Assembly (NCBI GenBank): GCA_963838385.1
Contig: CAWIRE010000014.1
Span: 138,347 to 202,346, forward strand
Direction: 5' to 3'
DNA from: DAHUYF01 sp963838385
GTDB lineage: Bacteria > Pseudomonadota > Alphaproteobacteria > ATCC43930 > CGMCC-115725
Length of the DNA: 64,000 nucleotides
Positions 17,229 to 26,947 of this stretch are shown one piece after another. The notes under the pieces were generated by a model. That model was given only the letters and a program-made list of their open reading frames with translations, ran no database searches and was not told the DNA's origin. The stretch's first letter is position 1; the number at the start of each line of letters is the position of its first letter. The translations under genes and the position numbers were made by a program.

Positions 17229-17725
17229 CGAGTGTCGCCGCGGGCGGCGTGCGCTCCGGCTCGCGCGGCTGGCTGCTGTGGCTGGCCCTGGCCATCTCGC
17301 TCGTGCTCAACGCCTTTCTCGTCGGCACCTTGGTGTGGTGGGTCAGCGCCAACCGCCTGCTGACGCCGGCCGAGCGCTTCCAGCAGATCGGCCGCGAGCT
17401 CAACCTCAGCGATGACCAGCGCGACGCCTTCCAGCAATTCCTGATCGAGATGCGGCGCAACGGCCGCCAGCTCCACGAGAAGAACGAGCCGCTGGTGCAG
17501 AAGATCTGGGGCGAGATGGCCAAGGCCCAGCCGGACCTCGCCCTGGTCGACCAGCTCGTCGACCAGGCGACCGAGAACCGCCGCGCCTTCCAGAAGAGCA
17601 TGTCGGTGGCGGTCAGCCGGTTTCTCGCCGATCTCTCGCCGGAGCAGCGCAACCAGTTCGTCGAGCTGACGAAGCGGCACCAGGATCAGATGGCGGCGCG
17701 GCTGCGCCACATGGTCGTGCCTTAG
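17225..17725 (+). CDS. CpxP/ZraP-like periplasmic protein (heavy-metal sensor family)
   Basis: A 166-residue protein with an N-terminal membrane anchor or signal (about 16-40, WLLWLALAISLVLNAFLVGTLVW) followed by an all-helical domain with the LTPAERFQQIGRELNLSDDQRDAFQQF pattern and a later LADLSPEQRNQFVEL repeat. These LxxxQ-type helices are typical of the periplasmic Spy/CpxP/ZraP and 'heavy-metal sensor' families. It overlaps the anti-sigma-like gene by 4 bp. A plausible role is sensing envelope or metal stress and controlling release of the ECF sigma factor. This is inferred from neighbours, not shown. Confidence 0.7.
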   Translation: MTSVAAGGVRSGSRGWLLWLALAISLVLNAFLVGTLVWWVSANRLLTPAERFQQIGRELNLSDDQRDAFQQFLIEMRRNGRQLHEKNEPLVQKIWGEMAKAQPDLALVDQLVDQATENRRAFQKSMSVAVSRFLADLSPEQRNQFVELTKRHQDQMAARLRHMVVP

Positions 17726-17900
17726 GCGAATTCGCTGCGCGACCGAGGCAGCGTCAGCCGCACCGTTCGAGCCTAGTATCGACTATCGCAAAACGGAGCC
17801 TCACCAGGGGCGGAGAGGGTTGGGGTGAGGTGGGGCGACGGTCTCGTGCGGCGCAACCGCTGGCGCCCGCCAGGGACGACGCTGCGCGTCGCCCTAGCCG
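17726..17900. repeat. Repeat-bearing gap before fumC
   Basis: The stretch contains the GGAGAGGGTTGGGGTGAGGTGGG repeat (about 17811-17833, reverse complement of the CCCCAACCCTCCCCC type found at 2610) and a partial copy of the modular hairpin repeat (GCGCAACCGCTGGCGCCCGCCAGGG, then GACGACGCTGCGCGTCG). No ORF is convincing. The fumC promoter is probably in 17890-17980. Confidence 0.55.
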
Positions 17901-17983
17901 CGGGACGGTTAATAAAGCGTGCCCCCACTCGCGCGCCGGCGCCCGATCCCATATCAAGGGCGGCGACCGGAGGAGGCCCCGCG

Positions 17984-19383
<1,400 letters not shown>

Positions 19384-19384
<1 letters not shown>

Positions 19385-19620
19385 TGGCGGGCCTCATCCG
19401 CAAGCGCTCGGTGGTGATCGCCGGGCATTCGACCAGCCTCACCCTCGAGGAGCCGTTCTGGGAGGATCTGCGCGCCATCGCGCGCCAACGCGGCCTCTCG
19501 CTCAACGCGCTCATCGGCACCGTCGATGCCGGCCGCAGCGGCAACCTCTCGAGCGCGCTCAGGCTCTTCGTCCTCGACTGCTACCGCCGCGGCGAGCTCG
19601 GGCCGCAGCGGCGGGAGTGA
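19384..19620 (+). CDS. Ribbon-helix-helix domain protein
   Basis: A 78-residue protein, MAGLIRKRSVVIAGHSTSLT..., with the pattern of the alphaproteobacterial RHH_4-type ribbon-helix-helix proteins: SLTLEEPFWEDLRAIARQRGLSLNALIG followed by SSALRLFVLDCYRRGEL. Its ATG shares one base with the fumC TGA, so it is translationally coupled to fumC. It is likely a small DNA-binding regulator. Its target, perhaps its own operon, is not known. Confidence 0.75.
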
Positions 19621-19752
19621 GCCGCATGTGCCGGCGCGAGATCGGAGGACGGCGGATTTGCACATTGTGGTCAGGGACAGACGATCGTATGATCGTTGGC
19701 GGTCATCATGAACCTGAATGGCTCTCGGTCGAGCCGTAACGGCGAGGTTTGC

Positions 19753-20814
19753 ATGGCCCAGCCCAGCCGATCACCGACGCGCACCGTATTTGGATCGCTG
19801 GTGCTCATCGCTGTTGTCGTCGGCGGCGCTGCTGCTGCCTTCGCCTACACCGCAGGATGGCTCTCGCCCCATCGCCTCACGCCGGACAGGCTGGTGGATG
19901 CGTTCACGCCTCCGACTGGCAAACCGCCGCTCGGCCACCGCCGGAACCATGCCAAGGGGATCTGCTTTACCGGCACGTTCGAGGCGAACGGGGCCGGGTC
20001 GGCGCTCTCCGAGGCTCGGGTGTTCACCCGCGGCCAGTATCCCGCCCTCGGGCGCTTCAATCTCGGCACGCCCAATCCGGACGCGCCGGATGCGACGGTC
20101 AGGGTCCGTGGCATGGGGCTGCGCATCTCGACGCCGGACGGGCAGGAATGGCGCACCGCCATGATCGACGCGCCGGTCTTTCCGGTGTCGACGCCGCAAG
20201 CCTTTTACGGACTGTTGCTGGCCTCGGCGAGCAAGGACCCCGACGCGATGAAGACCTTCGCTGCCGCGCATCCCGAGATCGCGGCATTTGGCGCCTGGAA
20301 CGCGAGCGGCCCCTGGACCGGCAGCTACGCGGAAGAGCGCTACAACAGCCTCGACAGCTTCGTCTTCATCGACGGCGCCGGCGGCGAGAAGACGGTGCGA
20401 TGGTCGCTCCTGCCGGCGGCGCAACCGGTCCCGGTATCGGCCGATGATCTCGCGAAGCGAGGACCCGACTTCCTCGAACAGGAGATCGCCGAGCGGGTCC
20501 GTGGCGGGCCGTTGCGCTGGACCATGGCGGTCACCATTGCCAATCCCGGCGATCCCACCGCCGATCCGAGCAAGGCCTGGCCGCAAGACCGCCGCACCGT
20601 CGAGGTCGGCACGCTCGTCGTGCAACAGATCCAGGCCGAGCGGGACGGCCCGTGCCGCGACATCAACTTCGATCCGTCCGTCCTGCCGCCGGGCATCCGG
20701 ACATCGGATGATCCATTCCCGGCCGCACGCTCGTCCGCCTACGCCAAGTCATACGACCGTCGCACGGCAGAAGCCGAATACTATCCCCGAACCGCAGGGG
20801 GCGCGAAGCCGTGA
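19753..20814 (+). CDS. Catalase-family peroxidase, membrane-anchored or exported
   Basis: A catalase-related heme protein of about 353 residues with an N-terminal hydrophobic segment (about 12-35) that would anchor or export it. The distal region reads GHRRNHAKGICFTGTFEANG, and the fold continues with ALGRFNLGTPNP and VRGMGLRISTPDGQEWRTAM. The C-terminus carries SSAYAKSYDRRTAE. These match the short 'catalase family peroxidase' group rather than full catalase. I chose Met at 19753 (after GAGGT) because it places the signal near the start. The stop overlaps the following cytochrome b561 start by 4 bp, a known pairing thought to supply electrons to the peroxidase. Confidence 0.85.
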   Translation: MAQPSRSPTRTVFGSLVLIAVVVGGAAAAFAYTAGWLSPHRLTPDRLVDAFTPPTGKPPLGHRRNHAKGICFTGTFEANGAGSALSEARVFTRGQYPALGRFNLGTPNPDAPDATVRVRGMGLRISTPDGQEWRTAMIDAPVFPVSTPQAFYGLLLASASKDPDAMKTFAAAHPEIAAFGAWNASGPWTGSYAEERYNSLDSFVFIDGAGGEKTVRWSLLPAAQPVPVSADDLAKRGPDFLEQEIAERVRGGPLRWTMAVTIANPGDPTADPSKAWPQDRRTVEVGTLVVQQIQAERDGPCRDINFDPSVLPPGIRTSDDPFPAARSSAYAKSYDRRTAEAEYYPRTAGGAKP

Positions 20815-21374
20815 CCGGGCATCGCCAGCGCTTCACCCCGCTCCAGCGCCTGCTGCACTGGATCATGGCCGTCTGCATCCTGGCCATGCTGTTCATCGGC
20901 GTGGGCATGGTATCCACCGTCATGCCGAAATATCTGACGCTGGTTTCGCTTCACAAGCCGCTCGGCATCGCCATCCTGGTGCTTGCGGTGATCCGCCTGG
21001 CGGTGCGCCTGCGCTACGGTGCGCCGTCGCTGCCCGCCGATCTGCCTGAGCCGATGAAGCTCGCGGCCGGGCTGTCGCATTACGCGCTCTACGCGCTGAT
21101 GATCGGCATGCCGCTCATCGGCTGGGCCATGCTGTCGGCCGCCGCCTATCCGGTCGTGCTGTTCGCGGGCGTGAACCTTCCGGCGATTCTGCCGCAGAGC
21201 GACAGCCTTCACGCGCTGCTCTGGAACGCGCATTTCTACCTTGCCTTCGTGTTCTTTGCCCTGATCCTGCTGCATCTCGCCGCAGCGCTCTTCCATGCGC
21301 TCGTCCGCCGCGACGGCGTCTTCGATGCAATGGCGTCAGTATCGACTGACGACGGGGTCGCGCCCGCCGAGTGA
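20811..21374 (+). CDS. Cytochrome b561 family membrane protein
   Basis: A 187-residue four-helix membrane protein with GTG start. Helices are at about 12-35, 45-65, 85-110 and 140-165, and candidate heme ligands are His16 (LLHWIMAV), His48 (LHKPLG), and the later histidines in GLSHYALYAL and LLHLAAALFHAL. It overlaps the peroxidase gene by 4 bp (GTGA), so the two are coupled. Likely role: pass electrons from quinol to the periplasmic catalase-like peroxidase. Confidence 0.9.
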   Translation: MTGHRQRFTPLQRLLHWIMAVCILAMLFIGVGMVSTVMPKYLTLVSLHKPLGIAILVLAVIRLAVRLRYGAPSLPADLPEPMKLAAGLSHYALYALMIGMPLIGWAMLSAAAYPVVLFAGVNLPAILPQSDSLHALLWNAHFYLAFVFFALILLHLAAALFHALVRRDGVFDAMASVSTDDGVAPAE

Positions 21375-21656
21375 GGAGCCGTTCCGGAGCGCGTCGCCGA
21401 ACCAACTGACAGGCATCTGCCGGAAGCGACGCACGCATACGTGGCTGCGCTCAGGATACGGCGATACTGCTCACGCGAAGAAAGTCCTTGCCGACAGGCA
21501 GCCGTCCACGCATGGCACCGCGCGGAAAACCCAGGATCGACGACGTGACGTCCGGTCCGGATGCATCAGCAGACTAGGTGAGGTCAGTCAGTCATGTCGC
21601 ACTTGTGCCAACAGCGGTCGTGCGCGGGATCTCGATCAAGTGACCGTGTTCGACCC
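21375..21656. other. Gap with no recognisable gene
   Basis: No supported ORF, RNA or clean hairpin is seen between the cytochrome b561 stop and the regulator fragment at 21657. Composition is less GC-rich and less codon-structured than the genes around it, consistent with decayed DNA at the edge of the insertion region. Confidence 0.4.
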
Positions 21657-21701
21657 TGGGCTCGGCGGAACGACGCATGGATCATCGAGGACGACTACTT
21701 A
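21657..21701 (+). pseudogene. MocR regulator fragment, left of the IS
   Basis: Forty-five bases encode WARRNDAWIIEDDYL, matching WARRYDAWIIEDDYL of the intact MocR gene (26351-26395) with three nucleotide differences. The fragment ends exactly where the insertion sequence begins, and the gene resumes on the other side at 23186. Upstream of 21657 no similarity to the regulator is visible. Confidence 0.75.
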
Positions 21702-23185
21702 GTCGCCCTTGAAAAACTCACAAGCGCCTGCGGCGCAGGGATTCTCGCGACTCACGAAGTATCGTAGAATACCGGGATTGCGCTAGCGCGCGCTCAAAAG
21801 CCGGTGTTTTTGCGATGGGACCGAAGCCGCCGAAGTCGTCTGAGAGTGCCGATCTGTTCCGCAGCCGGTTGGAGAACCTGCTGGATCAAGGCCACGAGCT
21901 CTACCGGCTCGCCGGCATGATCGAGTGGAGTGGCTTCGATCGCGAGTTCGGTCGCTTCTATCGCCCGCTTGGTCGGCCGGCAAAGCCGACGCGGCTGATG
22001 GTGGGGTTGAGCTATCTGAAGCACGTCTACGATCTGTCGGACGAGGCGGTGTGCGAGCGTTGGCGGGAGAACCCCTATTGGCAGTTCCTGTGTGGCTGCG
22101 AGTACTTCGAGCACGAACTGCCGTGCGATCCGAGCTCGCTGACCCGCTGGCGCAATCGGATCGGCCCTGCCGGCATGGAGAAACTTCTGGCGGCGACGAT
22201 CCAGGCCGGGCTTGCGAGCGGAACGGTGAAGCCGTCGAGCCTGGAACGGGTGATCGTCGACACGACGGTTCAGCCCAAGGCGATCGCGCATCCCACGGAC
22301 AGCCAGCTCTATCTCAAAGCGATCCGCGCTTTGGTGCGCCAAGCAAAGCGCCATGGCGTGGCACTGCGGCAAGCACACACGCGCCTGGCCAAGCGCGCGG
22401 CGGCCAAAGTGGCGCGTTACGCCCACGCCCGGCAGATGCGGCGGATGCGCCGCGAGCTGAAGCGGCTCAAGACCTATCTCGGCCGGGTCTATCGCGACGT
22501 TGCCCGCAAAGTCGCAGCCTCTACCAACCCCGCCCTCAACGGGCACTTCGCGCGCTTGCTCGGGCTCGTCGAGCGGCTTCTGCTGCAGGAACGGCACAGC
22601 AAGGACAAGCTCTACAGCTTGCACGCGCCGGAGGTCGTCTGCCTCGCCAAAGGCAAGGCGAACAAAGCCTACGAGTTCGGCGCCAAGGTCTCACTGGCGG
22701 CGACCAATCGCGAGGGCTTCGCGCTGGCCGCCAAAGCGCTCGCCGGCAACCCCTATGATGGCCACACCCTGGCGACGACGGTCGAGCAGATCGTCGCGCT
22801 CGCCGGCATCGCGCCGGAGCGGATCTACGTCGATAGGGGCTATCGCGGCCACGACTACCCGCACAAGGAACGGGTCTTCCTCTCCGGACAGCGCCGAGGC
22901 TTAACCCCCTCGATCCATCGCGAACTGCGCCGCCGAGCCGCGATCGAGCCGATGATAGGCCACATGAAAACGGACGGGAGTCTCGATCGCAATTACCTGC
23001 TCGGAACCGCCGGCGATGCCATCAACGCCCTGCTCGTCGCGGCCGGCCACAACCTCCGCCTCATCCTCGCCCATCTGAGGCTCTTTTTTGCCGGCCTTCT
23101 CGCCATCCTCCTGGCCGACCCGGCCGAAGCGGGCATCACCACCCTGATGCCGCCCTGATCATAAAACGCTTTGTTCAGGGCCGAC
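21702..23185 (+). mobile_element. IS5-type insertion sequence
   Basis: The element interrupts a copy of the MocR coding sequence. A direct repeat CGACTACTTA lies at both junctions (21692-21701 and 23182-23191). Part of it is probably the target duplication, and TACTTA is the minimum consistent with the intact gene at 26380-26400. The ends are only weakly similar inverted repeats (GCCCTTGAAAAAC left, GCCCTGAACAAAG in the reverse complement of the right end), so boundaries may be off by a few bases. One transposase gene fills most of it. Confidence 0.75.
21815..23158 (+). CDS. IS5 family transposase
   Basis: A 447-residue DDE transposase, apparently complete. The N-terminal domain is the IS5-type PTRLMVGLSYLKHVYDLSDEAV segment with CDPSSLTRWRNRIG. 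Catalytic candidates are Asp in VIVDTTVQPKAIAHPTD, Asp in IYVDRGYRGHDYPH and Glu in RAAIEPMIGHMKTDG. No frameshift or stop is seen, so the element could still be active. Length and motif set fit the larger IS5-group enzymes better than the IS903 group. Confidence 0.9.
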   Translation: MGPKPPKSSESADLFRSRLENLLDQGHELYRLAGMIEWSGFDREFGRFYRPLGRPAKPTRLMVGLSYLKHVYDLSDEAVCERWRENPYWQFLCGCEYFEHELPCDPSSLTRWRNRIGPAGMEKLLAATIQAGLASGTVKPSSLERVIVDTTVQPKAIAHPTDSQLYLKAIRALVRQAKRHGVALRQAHTRLAKRAAAKVARYAHARQMRRMRRELKRLKTYLGRVYRDVARKVAASTNPALNGHFARLLGLVERLLLQERHSKDKLYSLHAPEVVCLAKGKANKAYEFGAKVSLAATNREGFALAAKALAGNPYDGHTLATTVEQIVALAGIAPERIYVDRGYRGHDYPHKERVFLSGQRRGLTPSIHRELRRRAAIEPMIGHMKTDGSLDRNYLLGTAGDAINALLVAAGHNLRLILAHLRLFFAGLLAILLADPAEAGITTLMPP

Positions 23186-23347
23186 TACTTAAGCGAGCTG
23201 CAGCTTAAAGGACGAGCGGCACCGGCTCTTGCATCTCTCGATCATGGGGGGCGGGTGCTGCACATCGGAAGTTTCAGCAAGACCATCAGCCCGGCGCTGC
23301 GCCTGGGCTTTCTGGTGGCGCCGCCGGAACTGGCTCGCCAGTTCGAT
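23186..23347 (+). pseudogene. MocR regulator fragment, right of the IS
   Basis: About 162 bp are identical to 26390-26551 of the intact MocR regulator gene except for one base (GTGGCGCCG here, GTGGTGCCG there). The copy ends abruptly after CCAGTTCG. It encodes the lysine region GGRVLHIGSFSKTISPALRLG of the aminotransferase-like domain. It is near-identical to the intact gene, whereas the left fragment has three differences in 45 bases, so the two halves may have different histories. Confidence 0.8.
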
Positions 23348-23419
23348 CCCCCACCGTCTTGGCCACGCCGCCAACGATGATCAACGAGAAGGGCAGAATC
23401 CCTCGCCATGCCCGATTCC

Positions 23420-24337
23420 TCACGGGCGAACGCGAATGATCGTCTTCCCCGGGCGTCGCTCGGTCGGGTTGAAGGCGGCGACGGCATCGTCGAGGGTCGA
23501 GACGGTGCCGATGTTCGTCCGCAGTCGTCCGTCCCGCACCCGCCGCACGATCTCGCTCAGTTGGGCGCGATCGGACACGACAACGAAGTCAACCGCCAAG
23601 CCGTCGGCGGGCCGTGCCTCGGTCGGGCCGGCGATGGTCACCAGCGTTCCTCCGGCTCGAATCACGCCCGCGGACCGCTTCCCGATGTCGCCGCCGAAGA
23701 CATCGAAAACCAGATCGACTCCGCCGGCGTCTTCCAGGGCGTCGTTCTCTAGGTCGACGAACTCCTGCGCGCCGAAGTCGAGCGCCGTCTGACGGTGGGC
23801 AGCGCGTCCGGTGCCGATGACGTAGGCGCCAGCCTCACGTGCGAGTTGGGTTACCATCGAGCCGACTGCGCCGGCCGCGCCGTGCACGAGGACGCTCTGC
23901 CCCGACTGAAGGCGGCCGTGCTCGAACAGCCCCTGCCAGGCGGTCAGGCCCGGCATCGCCACGCTCGCGCCCACCGTGAAGTCGACATCGCCCGGCAGCG
24001 GCGCGAGGTTGCGTGCCTCGACGGCCACATACTCGGCCAGCGTGCCGCCACGATACGAGTCCGTGAGGCCGAACACCCGCTGTCCCACCGACAGCCCCGT
24101 CGTGCCATAGCCGAGAGCGCTGACCACTCCGGCCAGCTCCTGCCCGGGAATAACCGGCGTCCGGTCACGGCCGAGGCGATCGGTCCAGGTCGAGGGCCAT
24201 GTCAGCTCATCCCAGGTGAATCCCGACGCATGAACCTGAACGACGACGTCGTTTATCGCTGCCTGCGGCTCGGGCCGCTCCACCAGCTTCATCCCGGCCG
24301 TTCCTGCAACTTGGTCCGTTACCACGATCGCCTTCAT
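23420..24337 (-). CDS. Zinc-type alcohol dehydrogenase-like / quinone reductase, copy 1
   Basis: A 305-residue MDR-superfamily NADPH-dependent oxidoreductase. The GroES-like N-terminal domain includes TPVIPGQELAGVVSALG, and the Rossmann segment reads VLVHGAAGAVGSMVTQLAREAGAYVIGTGRA. No structural or catalytic zinc cysteines are present, so the quinone-reductase branch is the best fit. GAGGAGA precedes the ATG at 24337. By eye it differs from copy 2 at about 47 of 305 positions. It lies between the broken MocR copy and copy 2, so a gene-regulator module appears duplicated here. Confidence 0.85.
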   Translation of the reverse strand: MKAIVVTDQVAGTAGMKLVERPEPQAAINDVVVQVHASGFTWDELTWPSTWTDRLGRDRTPVIPGQELAGVVSALGYGTTGLSVGQRVFGLTDSYRGGTLAEYVAVEARNLAPLPGDVDFTVGASVAMPGLTAWQGLFEHGRLQSGQSVLVHGAAGAVGSMVTQLAREAGAYVIGTGRAAHRQTALDFGAQEFVDLENDALEDAGGVDLVFDVFGGDIGKRSAGVIRAGGTLVTIAGPTEARPADGLAVDFVVVSDRAQLSEIVRRVRDGRLRTNIGTVSTLDDAVAAFNPTERRPGKTIIRVRP

Positions 24338-24520
24338 GGAAATTGTCTCCTCGGCTATTTGCCTCTTTGCTGGATATGTTCCAGCGATAAAAGCCCGTTC
24401 GACATCTCATGCCAGGGGCCGTGGGTAGTTTTCCAGGTTGCCCTCGGCGGGTCTGATAGGACGCAGCCGGCCGATCTGGACAGCGCCGGCCGGCCGCGTG
24501 CATCGATAGGCGCGTGTCGC
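24338..24520. other. Spacer between the two oxidoreductase copies
   Basis: No gene is seen in this 183-bp stretch. It holds the promoter side of copy 1 and the 3' side of copy 2. The words GGCCGTGGGTAG and CGGCCGATCTGG are unremarkable, and no clear terminator hairpin is visible. Confidence 0.35.
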
Positions 24521-25438
24521 TCACGGACGAACGCGGATGATCGTCTTCCCCCTGCGTCGCTCGGTCGGGTTTAGGGCGGCGACGGCATCGTCGAGGGTCG
24601 AGACGTTGCCGATGTTCGTCCGCAGTCGTCCGTCCCGCACCCGCTGGACGATCTCACCCAGTTGGGCACGATCGGACTCGACAACGAAGTCGACCGCCAA
24701 GCCGTCGGCGGGCCGCGCCGCGGCCGGCCCGACGATGGACACCAGTGTTCCTCCAGCTCGAATCAGGCCTGCGGACCGCTTCTGGATGTCGCCGCCGATG
24801 ACATCGAACACCAGATCGACGCCGCCGACGTCCTCCAGCGCGTCGTTGTCGAGGTCGACGAACTCCTGCGCGCCGAAGTCGAGCGCCTTCTGACGGTCGG
24901 CCGCGCGTCCGGTGCCGATGACATACGCGCCAGCCTCGCGCGCGAGTTGCGTCACCATGGTCCCGACTGCGCCTGCCGCGCCGTGCGCGAGGACGGTCTG
25001 CCCCGCCTGAAGGTGGCCGTGCTGGAACAGTCCCTGCCACGCGGTGAGCCCCGAGATTGGTAGGCTCGCGCCCACCGTGAAGTCGACGTCGCCCGGCAGC
25101 GGCGCGAGGTTGCGTGCCTCGATGGCCACAAACTCCGCCAGGGTGCCGTCGCGATACCAGTCGGCGAGGCCGAACACTCGCTGTCCTACCGACAGTCCCG
25201 TCGTGCCGTAGCCGAGAGCGGTGACCACTCCGGCCAGCTCGTGGCCGGGGATCGATGGTGTTCGGTCACGGTCGCGGCGATCGGTCCAGGTCGAGGGCCA
25301 CGCCATCTCAGTCGGGACGAATCCCGACGCATGGATCTGAACGATGACGTCGTTTATCGCTGCCGGCGGCTCGGGCCGCTCGGCCAGCTTCATCCCGGCC
25401 GTTCCCGCGGCCTGGTCCGTCACAACGATTGCCTTCAT
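24521..25438 (-). CDS. Zinc-type alcohol dehydrogenase-like / quinone reductase, copy 2
   Basis: A 305-residue paralogue of the gene at 23420 (about 85 percent identical by eye count), with the same GroES-like domain (TPSIPGHELAGVVTALG) and nucleotide-binding segment (VLAHGAAGAVGTMVTQLAREAG). The start at 25438 is fixed by a strong AGGAGGT; the longer frame to 25522 adds no family sequence. It is divergent from the intact MocR regulator at 25544, and the 105-bp gap between them must contain both promoters and presumably the regulator's operator. It is likely the regulator's target gene. Confidence 0.88.
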   Translation of the reverse strand: MKAIVVTDQAAGTAGMKLAERPEPPAAINDVIVQIHASGFVPTEMAWPSTWTDRRDRDRTPSIPGHELAGVVTALGYGTTGLSVGQRVFGLADWYRDGTLAEFVAIEARNLAPLPGDVDFTVGASLPISGLTAWQGLFQHGHLQAGQTVLAHGAAGAVGTMVTQLAREAGAYVIGTGRAADRQKALDFGAQEFVDLDNDALEDVGGVDLVFDVIGGDIQKRSAGLIRAGGTLVSIVGPAAARPADGLAVDFVVESDRAQLGEIVQRVRDGRLRTNIGNVSTLDDAVAALNPTERRRGKTIIRVRP

Positions 25439-25543
25439 CGTCCACCTCCTGTGTGTGGTAGGTCGTCCTGGCGAAGAGAAATGCGTGCCGCCCTGGTCAT
25501 AAAACAGCACCAAGATCTGCAATTCTTACGGTACCATCGTGCG
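25439..25543. promoter_or_regulatory. Divergent promoter region of quinone reductase copy 2 and MocR regulator
   Basis: This 105-bp gap separates two divergent starts. It includes AGGAGGT for the reductase and the segment CCGCCCTGGTCATAAAAC (25488-25505) upstream of the regulator. MocR-family regulators usually control the adjacent divergent gene, so an operator is expected here. Its exact sequence cannot be fixed by reading. Confidence 0.45.
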
Positions 25544-26947
25544 ATGGGCGCCCTCCCCATCGCCGTCGATCGTGCTGGAAGGACGCCGCTGGCCGCGCAG
25601 ATCTACCAAGCGATCCGACGTGCCATCGAGACGGGGCGGCTTGCCTCCGGCGCAAGGCTGCCTTCCTGGCGGGGTTTGGCGGCTCAGCTCGGCGTCTCGC
25701 GCGGCACCGTGCGTGTGGCCTACCAACGTCTGATCGACGAGCAATTCGCGATTGGCTTCGGGGCGGCAGGCACGCGCGTAGCCGAGCACCCCTCCCCATC
25801 ATCAACACCCGACTGGTTACCGGAAGCGCCGCCTCTGCCGGACCTCTTCCATGACTTCGGAACGGTGCCCCTGGCATTTCAGATGGGCGTGCCCTCTCAA
25901 GACGCCTTCCCCTTCAAGCTGTGGTCACGCATCCTCACTCGTGAGGCTCGGCGGGCTGCGGCAGCGCCAGTCGGGTATCCGGATCCGCGTGGCGATCCGG
26001 ACCTGCGAAAGGACGTGGCGGCTTACTTAGGGATCGCCCGCGGCATTCGGTGCAGCCCCTCTCAGGTGCTCGTAACGTCCGGCTTCTCCGGCGCGCTCGG
26101 TCTCGCGATCCGCGGGCTTCGGCTCGACGGGACGGGAGCTTGGATGGAGGAACCGGGCTTTCCACTCACTCGCACCGCGCTCGGCTTGGCTGGGATGACT
26201 GTGACAGCTGTCCCGGTCGACGCCGAAGGGCTGGATGTTGCGGCTGGCGTTCGGAGCGCCGCCGGAGCCGCACTGGCAGTTTTGACGCCAGGCCAGCAGG
26301 CGCCGCTCGGGATGACGATGTCGCTCCCGCGGCGGCTCGCGCTTCTTGCATGGGCTCGGCGGTACGACGCCTGGATTATCGAGGACGACTACTTAAGCGA
26401 GCTGCAGCTTAAAGGACGAGCGGCACCGGCTCTTGCATCTCTCGATCATGGGGGGCGGGTGCTGCACATCGGAAGTTTCAGCAAGACCATCAGCCCGGCG
26501 CTGCGCCTGGGCTTTCTGGTGGTGCCGCCGGAACTGGCTCGCCAGTTCGGCGACCTCGCTGCTTGCTTAGCGCCGGCGCCGGCCGCGCCCGTGCAGCGCG
26601 CTGTGGCCGAATTCCTACGCGAGGGGCACTACCTTCGCCATCTCCGTCGCATGAAGCGGCTTTATGCCGCCCGACGGGAGGCCCTGCTTCGTTGCTTGGG
26701 AGAGGTGGCGTCGAACGCGCTGAAGGTACAAGCGACAGCGGGTCTGACCGTCGTGACCTTGCTTCCCGCGTTTACGTCAGACGTGGACATCGCGTTACGC
26801 GCCCTGCAGTTCGGCCTGGCACCGGTTCCCCTTTCGCCCTGGTACATGCAGCGTCCCTCGCAACAGGGACTGCTGCTCGGCGTGACCAATCTAAATGAAC
26901 GGCGGCTGGCCGCAGACTGTCGTCGACTGGTGGAACTCGCGCGGTAG
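25544..26947 (+). CDS. MocR/PdxR-type GntR regulator with aminotransferase-like domain
   Basis: About 467 residues. The N-terminal winged helix-turn-helix (about 1-70) contains LAAQIYQAIRRAIETGRL and RLPSWRGLAAQLGVSRGTVRVAYQRL. The fold-type I PLP domain starts near residue 110, with YPDPRGDPDLRKDVAAYL and the PLP lysine region HIGSFSKTISPALRLGF. The ATG at 25544 sits directly before the HTH; an earlier ATG at 25481 (MRAALVIKQ) is possible but adds no family sequence. There is no good Shine-Dalgarno before either, so leaderless translation is possible. Likely autoregulated and controlling the divergent reductase. A broken copy of its middle lies at 21657-23347. Confidence 0.9.
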   Translation: MGALPIAVDRAGRTPLAAQIYQAIRRAIETGRLASGARLPSWRGLAAQLGVSRGTVRVAYQRLIDEQFAIGFGAAGTRVAEHPSPSSTPDWLPEAPPLPDLFHDFGTVPLAFQMGVPSQDAFPFKLWSRILTREARRAAAAPVGYPDPRGDPDLRKDVAAYLGIARGIRCSPSQVLVTSGFSGALGLAIRGLRLDGTGAWMEEPGFPLTRTALGLAGMTVTAVPVDAEGLDVAAGVRSAAGAALAVLTPGQQAPLGMTMSLPRRLALLAWARRYDAWIIEDDYLSELQLKGRAAPALASLDHGGRVLHIGSFSKTISPALRLGFLVVPPELARQFGDLAACLAPAPAAPVQRAVAEFLREGHYLRHLRRMKRLYAARREALLRCLGEVASNALKVQATAGLTVVTLLPAFTSDVDIALRALQFGLAPVPLSPWYMQRPSQQGLLLGVTNLNERRLAADCRRLVELAR

